From Leguminivora glycinivorella (Eukaryota > Arthropoda > Insecta > Lepidoptera > Tortricidae), in contig NC_062975.1 of the NCBI RefSeq assembly GCF_023078275.1, forward strand, positions 24,555,085 to 24,619,084: a DNA stretch of 64,000 nucleotides, read 5' to 3'. Below, piece by piece: positions 1-9,800 of this stretch. The notes under the pieces are model-generated. The model made no database searches, was not told the DNA's origin, and was given only the letters and a program-made list of their open reading frames with translations. The stretch's first letter is position 1. Every line of letters begins with the position of its first letter. A program made the translations under genes and the position numbers.

Positions 1-307
1 ATAGGGAGTTGAATCCATTGTTATTAACTTATTGCTTCTCCTCTACCAAACTTTTCTAAGGTGGTATGTAGGTTCAATACAAGATAATATTTCTTACAAA
101 ATGCATTTGGTATGGCGTGGGTATGGCAGCCTACTTCAGTAAAATCCGTAGAGTTCAAGAAAATGTCTATGCTAACCAAGTAATGAAAGATTGCAATACA
201 CAAAATTGCTTTCTAAGCGTTTCTAAAAGTATTCGAAGCATTTCGTAAGGAATGCGTGGAATTTAAAGTGACGCACGATATTGTAGACTATACTGTCGGT
301 AAGACCG

Positions 308-351
308 GTGGAAAATACTGTCTATCAGGTATGATAGACGGTATTTTCCAC
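308..351. repeat. 20-bp inverted repeat hairpin
   Basis: GTGGAAAATACTGTCTATCA at 308-327 is followed after four bases by its near-complement at 332-351. It sits exactly where the head of the neighbouring SINE should be. Confidence 0.7.
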
Positions 352-364
352 ATTGACTTTAGAT

Positions 365-575
365 CGTCATTTCCTGGGTTCGAATCCCGGTAAGGGCATT
401 TATTTGTGTGCTGAGCACAGATATTTGTTCTTGAGTCATGGACGTTTTCTATGTATATAAGTATTTGTTTATTATATATATCGTTGTCCGAGTACCCACA
501 ATACAAGGCTTCTTGAGCTGACCGTGGGGCTCAGTCAATCTGTGTAAGAATGTCCTATAATATTTATTTTTCCTC
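365..575 (+). mobile_element. tRNA-derived SINE, family A, head replaced
   Basis: Contains the B-box-like GGGTTCGAATCCCGG and then the family body (GATATTTGTTCTTGAGTCAT, CTTCTTGAGCTGACCGTG, CTCAGTCAATCTGTGTAAGA). The same body occurs at 19.5, 25.6, 36.0, 38.3, 50.8 and 56.8 kb. The usual head GACCGGTCTGGCCTAGC is missing here. Confidence 0.85.
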
Positions 576-645
576 TGAATAAACTAACATTTCTTTTCAC
601 ATTCAAATAAAGGAGCATTAACAGCTAAACTTTTTTTTTCTACAG

Positions 646-802
646 ACAGTCAACAAAACTACATGAGCATGGGCGTCTGCCGAACAGATTCCCTGAACAT
701 CCAGCTAGAAGTCCCGCCAGGACACAGCAGCGGATTGGCGGTTCATGAGGAGAACTGCGCTCTCCTCATATCACATGTAGTCGCTCAGTCTCCCGCTTAC
801 AG
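646..802 (+). CDS. Grip: Grip exon, first half of PDZ4
   Basis: A good polypyrimidine tract and CTACAG precede the exon; it ends AG|GTATCT, leaving two bases of an Arg codon. It encodes the linker and first strands of PDZ4, including NIQLEV, the ligand loop in the stretch HSSGLAV, and CALLISHVVAQSPAY. The Arg codon completes exactly with the first base at 5082. From about position 700 onward the sequence is duplicated downstream as a tandem array, so this is the only copy with the upstream part of the exon and a strong acceptor. Confidence 0.93.
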
Positions 803-3800
803 GTATCTCTTTCATCCATGTTGCATTTGAAAGAGAAGACAGACTATAGGAGTAATTTAGTAGAAGTCTCGTTAGGACAAAGCAGCGGATTGGCGGTTCA
901 TGAGGAGAACTGCGCTCTCCTCATATCACATGTAGCCGCTCAGTCTCCCGCTTACAGGTATTATCTCGCTCATCCATGTTGCATTTGAAAGAGAAGACAG
1001 ACTATAGGAGTAATTTAGTAGAAGTCCCGTTAGGACACAGCAGTGGATTGGCGGTTCATGAGGAGAACTGCGCTCTCCTCATATCACATGTAGCCGCTCA
1101 GTCTCCCGCTGGCAGGTATCTCGCTCATCCATGTTGCATTTGAAAGAGAAGACAGACTATAGGAGTAATTTAGTAGAAGTCCCGTTAGGACACAGCAGCG
1201 GCTTGGCGGTTCATGAGGAGAACTGCGCTCTCCTCATATCACATGTAGCCGCTCAGTCTCCCGCTTACAGGTATCTCGCTCATCCATGTTGCATTTGAAA
1301 GAGAAGACAGACTATAGGAGTAATTTAGTAGAAGTCCCGTTAGGACACAGCAGTGGATTGGCGGTTCATGAGGAGAACTGCGCTCTCCTCGTATCACATG
1401 TAGCCGCTCAGTCTCCCGCTTACAGGTATCTCTCTCATCCATGTTGCATTTGAAAGAGAAGATAGACTATAGGAGTAATTTAGTAGAAGTCCCGTTAGGA
1501 CACAGCAGTGGATTGGCGGTTCATGAGGAGAACTGCGCTCTCCTCATATCACATGTAGCCGCTCAGTCTCCCGCTTACAGGTATCTCGCTCATCCATGTT
1601 GCATTTGAAAGAGAAGACAGACTATAGGAGTAATTTAGTAGAAGTCCCGTTAGGACACAGCAGCGGATTGGCGGTTCATGAGGAGAACTGCGCTCTCCTC
1701 ATATCACATGTAGCCGCTCAGTCTCCCGCTTACAGGTATTATCTCGCTCATCCATGTTGCATTTGAAAGAGAAGACAGACTATAGGAGTAATTTAGTAGA
1801 AGTCCCGTTAGGACACAGCAGTGGATTGGCGGTTCATGAGGAGAACTGCGCTCTCCTCATATCACATGTAGCCGCTCAGTCTCCCGCTTACAGGTATCTC
1901 GCTCATCCATGTTGCATTTGAAAGAGAAGACAGACTATAGGAGTAATTTAGTAGAAGTCCCGTTAGGACACAGCAGCGGCTTGGCGGTTCATGAGGAGAA
2001 CTGCGCTCTCCTCATATCACATGTAGCCGCTCAGTCTCCCGCTTACAGGTATCTCGCTCATCCATGTTGCATTTGAAAGAGAAGACAGACTATAGGAGTA
2101 ATTTAGTAGAAGTCCCGTTAGGACACAGCAGTGGATTGGCGGTTCATGAGGAGAACTGCGCTCTCCTCGTATCACATGTAGCCGCTCAGTCTCCCGCTTA
2201 CAGGTATCTCTCTCATCCATGTTGCATTTGAAAGAGAAGATAGACTATAGGAGTAATTTAGTAGAAGTCCCGTTAGGACACAGCAGTGGATTGGCGGTTC
2301 ATGAGGAGAACTGCGCTCTCCTCATATCACATGTAGCCGCTCAGTCTCCCGCTTACAGGTATCTCGCTCATCCATGTTGCATTTGAAAGAGAAGACAGAC
2401 TATAGGAGTAATTTAGTAGAAGTCCCGTTAGGACACAGCAGCGGATTGGCGGTTCATGAGGAGAACTGCGCTCTCCTCATATCACATGTAGCTGCTCAGT
2501 CTCCCGCTTACAGGTATCTCGCTCATCCATGTTGCATTTGAAAGAGAAGACAGACTATAGGAGTAATTTAGTAGAAGTCCCGTTAGGACACAGCAGCGGC
2601 TTGGCGGTTCATGAGGAGAACTGCGCTCTCCTCATATCACATGTAGCCGCTCAGTCTCCCGCTTACAGGTATCTCGCTCATCCATGTTGCATTTGAAAGA
2701 GAAGACAGACTATAGGAGTAATTTAGTAGAAGTCCCGTTAGGACACAGCAGCGGATTGGCGGTTCATGAGGAGAACTGCGCTCTCCTCATATCACATGTA
2801 GCCGCTCAGTCTCCTGCTTACTATCTTCCTCTTTTATGTTGCATTAGAAATAGAAAGACATTTTTGAGCTTTCACCAGTTTTCATCAGGAGCGGATTAGC
2901 TTCAACGCCCATTTATCGGTGACCCCTGTAGCGTAATTATAACCCAAGCACAAAATTTAAATTTTGGAAAAAATCCCGGACACAGTGAACCGATTTCCGT
3001 CACCAAATATGTCTAAGAACACTTACGACTAATTCAGCTTTCAAACAATAAAACTAAACCTAAATCGGTTCATCCGTTCGAGAACTACGATGCCACAGAC
3101 AAACAGACCATATAGACAGACATGTCAAACTAATAACACCCCGTCGACGTCGGGGGTTAATATAGAAAGAAATTAGAATAATACAAAATAGGTAATAAAT
3201 AGAAATACAGGATAAAGGTAGATATAGGTAGGCAAATCCAGAATCCGGAAAAACAATAAGAGCGGAAGGCTTTTCTCTAGGTAGCTGATTTGACTAGAAG
3301 GAAAGCAGCCTTACAATATAAGGGGTTGGAAGAAATCAAATCGTGATATTACTATGAGAGGTTAATTGCCACGTACACGCTTCGCCACAATTGACTCAGC
3401 AGTCGACTTCTACAGTCCACGGGAGGAAAGGCATTGAAATTTTAAACCTGTCATCACAAGGCCATTAACTAGAAAAGAAAATATTGATCTATAAACAGTT
3501 TATTATTATCCTTATTTACTTGAGCTGTCTTTACCGCCAATAATAAAACACTGACGACAATAGAAACAAGTCATTATGAAGATTAGATCTCAACACCATT
3601 AGATTTCCTTGAACATTGTTTATTATTTCTATTTTGCAATTTTTAGTTTATTTTTATAATCGTAGTACATAATAAGTCATTTGGATCTTGTTTATGCAAA
3701 CATACGTACATATAATCAATTAATCACGCCTGTATTCCCATAAATTCTTGGTATATTAGGAACCGTTCCAGTTTTGATTTAAAGGAACTCGGATTGGTGG

Positions 3801-6800
3801 TGGAAGATTATTCCAGCACTCTGTTGTGTCTCTTATACTCTTTGGTCCAAACATTTATTCTATTCATGCTGGCCAAAGTGGACATCATAATATACTTCAT
3901 CATCAATAGTACGTCAAAGGCTTCTATACACGTAACCAGCCGCACAAATTAGTATTCCACCAACTACGAGTCATAGATTTAGAATTATTAAACTAGATTG
4001 TTTAGTTAGGTCAAAAAGTGTGTCCACATGAGATGTAATTGTTTGGGCTGGTGTCCCTCTCGCACTTGCTGACAATGTCAACATTATTCAGTGACGTCAT
4101 CACTGTCATAAATTGGGGATACCAGTCAATTTTCAAAGTTATTACCAAATCTACTAACACCCAATTGAAAGTATTTTTTAATTATACAAATCTTTGATTT
4201 ACTGGCATCAAAATAATTACATTATAATTATTTTCAAATTTTTTTAAATATATCGAAACCCTAGTTTGAATATAACATTAAAATAAAATAAGAAGTTATA
4301 AAGTCGGGTAATATACAGATAAAAATACTACTAATATGGGAACCTCATTAACACTGGCAACACGTGCGAGAGGGACACCAGCCCAAACAATGCCCTCTCA
4401 TGTGGACCGTTTTCGCTAGTCTGATACGATCGACTTTCTGTTTCAGTAATAAGGTTTAATTTCGTATGGCAAAAAATGTGATTGAGCTGTCCCCTGTAAA
4501 GGTCTTTGCTACGAGTATAACGAAAGTTCCAGAAAAATCTTATTAGCTTCGCTTTGATAATACAACTGGCCCGGTTGACAGTTAATCAGTATGTTCCTTA
4601 TTTGAAAGCATCAATGAGGGTATTAGGATCTATTAGAACTAAAGAGCAAATAACTATACTTTATAAGTAAGTGCAAGATCTTGGCACTGAGAGAAATAAC
4701 AATGAATAAAATTAAAAGAATGAAAACTTAATTTTTTAGTGGTTTATATAATTCTATCTCACACCTTAAACGTAAGTATTAATATTTACATGAGTGGGAA
4801 AGAACAGAATTTAATTAGTGCTTGAAATTGTACGTAAAAGTCACAATTTTATATAGAACTTTGACGTTTAAAGTAACATTTACAGCGGGTCTGTCAAAAT
4901 AGTGACCAACTCTAAAAATACATGAAAATTTAAATAAATGTTTTATTAAATACCTTTATGAGTTTTTGGTAACAAAACCAGGAACCAACTTTCAATATCA
5001 ATACATATATATTATGTAGTTTAACAGCAATTTATATAATCATTATTTTCAAATAATTCACTTTCTTTCATTGCATTTTAGATCCGGTTGCCTCCAAATA
5101 CGAGATCGAGTGATGTCAATCAACGGCCACGAGAACCTGACCCTAGACATAGCCAATGAGATCTTACAGAGACGTAACGATTCGCACAACCCGAAGTACC
5201 TGACTCTGAACGTGGAGTTCAGTATGCCGAACACTATTGAGGCATCTAGTGGGGTGTTCAATGTGAAACTGGCTAAGACGACGGCGGGGCTTGGCGTTAC
5301 TATAACTGGTAAGTTTTTATAATAAATTTCAACTATAATTTAATTATTGATTTGCTTTTCTTTATTTAAGTAATAGTACATTGTGCAACAAGGAGAGGAA
5401 CTGATATTACTAACGAGAGTAAGTTAAATCGCGGCGGCTTGCCGGAGCGATTTAAATACTTGAGTTTAGTAATATTCATGCTCCCCGAGTTACACACAAT
5501 GTTTTTCATCACACTCGCAATGTAAATAATATGTAAATAGATGTAAAGAAGTTAAGTACGATACAAGAAATTTCATTATTCCCTTGGGAGAACGATTTTT
5601 CTATAACTCACGCTCCGCCTGCGTGCAATAGCACATTTAAAGTGCGGGTGTGATGAAAAATAATTTGTAAGTACGTATGGTGTTTTATTCCCCATTGGTT
5701 CGTAAAGTAGCACATTTCTTGTGAGGTCGAAACTTTAAACTGGCATTTCCGAAAAACGTCGTGACACTAGTAACGACGTTTCTCAGTAATGCCAGTTTGA
5801 AGTTTCGACCTGACAAGAAATGTAATATTATTATACCTATTTGAGTAAAAATGCCTAATTTTCGAAATCGTCACAAAACCATTTACTCGGTAGGCGAACG
5901 TCAAAATTACAATGATCCATTTTCATTTGTCACTTGTCTGAATTTCTCCCTAAATGCCACAAAAACTCTCCCTTCAAGAAATCACTCTGTATCAACGCTA
6001 AATACCATCAGTCTTGTTTTTCGATGTGTCAATAATAGTGACGTGTACATTTTCTTTCATTACTGGGAGAGGAAAGTACTTCCAAATTAACTGGGTCGTT
6101 GAATCTGATTTTGTTTTCTAAGAATATTACGAACGTTTGACCGTCAATATTTATGGGTGAAAGCAAAAGGAAAACTGCATAAAATATTTTTCTAGCAAGT
6201 TGACACGAATTGCTAGTCATATCAATAACAGTAACAATTCAAGTTGTTTTTTAAACTTAGGGGAAAAATTGTAAAAAATATCGCTTTTGGTCTAGAAGTA
6301 CATGCCCCCTCTAAGAAGACTTTTACGATTTATAACGAACATCGTTGAAATCGCCTTCACATAATCTTAATTTGTTTTCTGGTATGTTTTTCTACCAAAA
6401 ATCTACATTTTACATTCACTTCAGTCTGCAGACATTTTCAATGACAATATCTTAGACATAAATTACGTCTTTAAATATTTAACGAATAATATTTTCAGGG
6501 TGCAAACAAAAACTGTTAAGCAACGAAGAGCCAATGGTGATATCTGACATCAAACCGGGTTCCGTGGCGCATCGCAGTGGCGCCCTAGCGCCAGGCGACC
6601 AATTATTGGCCATCAACGGACAACCGTTACATAACTTGTCTTTAGTAAGTACTTTTATATAGCTCTCAATAGGCAAGAGGCTAGTGATTAGTCTTACAGC
6701 AAGAGGTTTCCTTTCTGCATTATCTTTTATTGATAAGGATATTTGGGCCAGATAATACCTACCCGATTTAGACTTTTAAGTAGTTGTAAGTTGGTAATTA

Positions 6801-9800
6801 ACAATTCATATTGAAAAGCGTACGTTACGGATGATACACTTAATGATTCAATTTGATTATATTTATAGATTTTGTTTCTCTCGCTAAAAACGAAATACGT
6901 AAAATAACGTATAACCATATTGAATTTCAGGACACCGCGTTCAACATTCTTCAAAATTCTCCAGACGATATAATTACACTTAAAATAAGGAAACGTGATT
7001 TAACAGAAGATTGGTCAAACATTCATAAACACAACGCAAAACTGGCTTTACAAAGCTTTAGTAACATAGAAATTAAAGCAGTAGTACATAATGGTGATGA
7101 TTCAGGACACCACACTGACAGTCCTAATAACAGTGCAAAAGAAAGTGAAAGAAGTCACGGCAGTAATGAAAATACAGCAGTTTTTACTGTTGAGTTGATA
7201 AAGCAAGAAAATGGACCGCTTGGTTTGACTATTGCTGGAAGCGAAGATGTTACACAGCCAGTATTACTAAGTGGACTTGTTGAAGGTAAGAAAGTAAATA
7301 GTAAAGCTGTAAACAACGTACTTTAAGTAAAAATGGACTGTGATTCATTCAATAATGTTGATATTTTAGGTGGTGTAGCAGAGAAATGTGGAAAATTAGC
7401 AATAGGTGATGAACTATTAACCATAAATGGAGAAAGTGTTTTAAATAAGCCGCTCTCAGAGGCTATTAAATTGCTACAACAGAGTGGTCAGCGAGTCCAA
7501 TTACAACTATGTAGGAAAATTACTGGTAAGTTACGGTTTAGCCTGACATATTTGATAATAGTTGTATTAATTATTGGACTTTTTTGTAAGTTGGGTAGGA
7601 TAAGAGGAAGCCGTTTTTATTTTGTTCAAGTCATAAAAATTACGCTAACTGTGCATAATGTTAGCTGTAAGAAGGCATACAGTTTCCTAATACATTATCT
7701 GCGTATAACATATCTTGAAAAGTTGTGGTGGTTGGTAGAATTTTTATAGCTAAGTTTTACCACATCCGATCTGATGTAATTGATGCAGGTTCGGTAGAGA
7801 GTGCGGAATCCAGCGCAAGGGATTCCAGTCATTCCACTTCCAGCCCTGGACTATCCAATGACAGTGCTGTTGAATCCTGGGATCAAAACACACCTGTTAG
7901 ATCTAGCGCAAGTTGTGGTAAGCAAACTTTTGTAAATAAAAAATATCATATACGATTTTAATAGATTTTCTTAACATTTTAAAACAGTTTATATTGTAGG
8001 TAACTCAGAAGTAATAGAATACGCTATACCTGACAAAAATAGACTCACCGACAAGCAACCATATTCACCCACCGATGAAGATAAACTGATGGCATCAAAC
8101 TACAACTCCGTTGCACCGTTCGGCGTAAACGATCTGCCACTGCCTAATTACTCATTAAATAATTCCTTGAAGACCTTCCATTATGAAAATACTTGCATCA
8201 TCCCGGAAAATACGTTAAAAAACAAACAAAACATAACTAGAGAAGACGATGTACAACAAATAGAAATACTTACAACAAACATGAAGGATTGTCAACTACA
8301 CAATATGGAGAAGTCTTCTTGCAAATGTGATTACATACAAATGTCCCCATATGGCATTGTTTCTCCTAAAAGTAGAAGACCGAACTGGGATAACGATTAT
8401 TTAAATAATGGAATTTATACCGTCACAACACCACAGAAATCTCCTTTGAAACCAAATGTACCTGGTACGAGTTTTCAATTTTCTACGAGTCCCGTGTATG
8501 AAAATGATGTTCCAAGTAAGTTTAATACTACTACAATTGACAAGATTTCATATTTTTGAGTACTACTTTTTATTGTTTGGTTTGAAAGAACTTAATACTA
8601 AAAGATACACGTATTTTTTTATTTTTCCATAAACTGCTATTTTAATGAGAAAATCCCTTCTTATTACTACTTCGAGCAGAAAGAGCGTAAGTTACAAACG
8701 TCAAGACACAGCTTCTTGACGCCACATGTGTTGTATCATACACCTAAGAAAACGACAAAATCATTTCTAAAAAAAAGTTTTTCCCCTCACTAGCTCGGAA
8801 ACACGTGTTTTGTCCTTTAATACCAGCGGGTAAAAACGCATTTTATCCACTAGTGGGTAAAGTAATTTGACCTTGAATAAAGTCAAATTAACTGCTTTAA
8901 AATTGATAAAAGTAGGTGAATCTAGTAATTAAGATGATTTACCACCTGTAGAACTACTGGAAGCAGTGATAAACGCATTTTTTTGCGTTGTAGTTTCCTC
9001 GCTATAGTGAGGGGAAAAGTTTTGTGTTACACTCGGGTGCAAATGTATTTTACTTCTCGTGTGTTAAAAAACTCGCAAGTTCAGGATTCTATTCTCGAAC
9101 CACTCGCTTCGCTCGTGGTTCAACTATAGAATCCTTTCACTTGCTCGTTTTTCAATTCCACACTCGGCGTTAAAATACAACTTTGCCCCCTTGTATAACA
9201 AATAACTATTAACAGTCAGCTCAAGAGAGTCCGGTATGTCTGACTGTCAAGTGTCACTGTCAACCAATAGTGAATGACTACGAACCATAGACTAAGCCAT
9301 GAAATTTTTAATATCTTTGCTACGAACTGTGATAAGTGTCACTGTAAAACTCAAGTGACATCCCAACTGGAAGATATTTTTGTTATAGTGGCAGCTCTAA
9401 ATCAGCTATTTGATGTCACTTCCCCTTTAAACAATTTTTAAGATTTTTTTATACTAAAAATACGGAAAAAAAAATTAAAAAAATATTTATGTTATCTACA
9501 AGCGTATATCTCGAAATGGTTTTCGATTTAGGGACATGAAAATTTTGAAACGTTGTCACTTAATACAGTGGTTTAGCTTTTATCAGGGACACTTAAAATT
9601 TTACCTACATAATAAGTCAATAAACGTGTATTTCATTAGAAGCATTTCCAAACAAACTTAACGATTTTTAATGAACCTCTGACGAAATAGGTAATGAATA
9701 ATGCATACTATTATTCAACAAACTGACATTCATGCATGATTTATACATTCCTTTTGTCGCAGTAACTGTAAACAAACTTAGATTGTCCCCCCACTGGGTA

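Noticed and set aside
1239..2220. Identical minus-strand 67-codon ORFs
   Set aside because: Reverse-strand shadows of the exon array; they recur with the 778-bp higher-order repeat.
6727..6954. Minus-strand ORF next to Grip exon at 6931
   Set aside because: AT-rich intron sequence that overlaps the true exon on the opposite strand.
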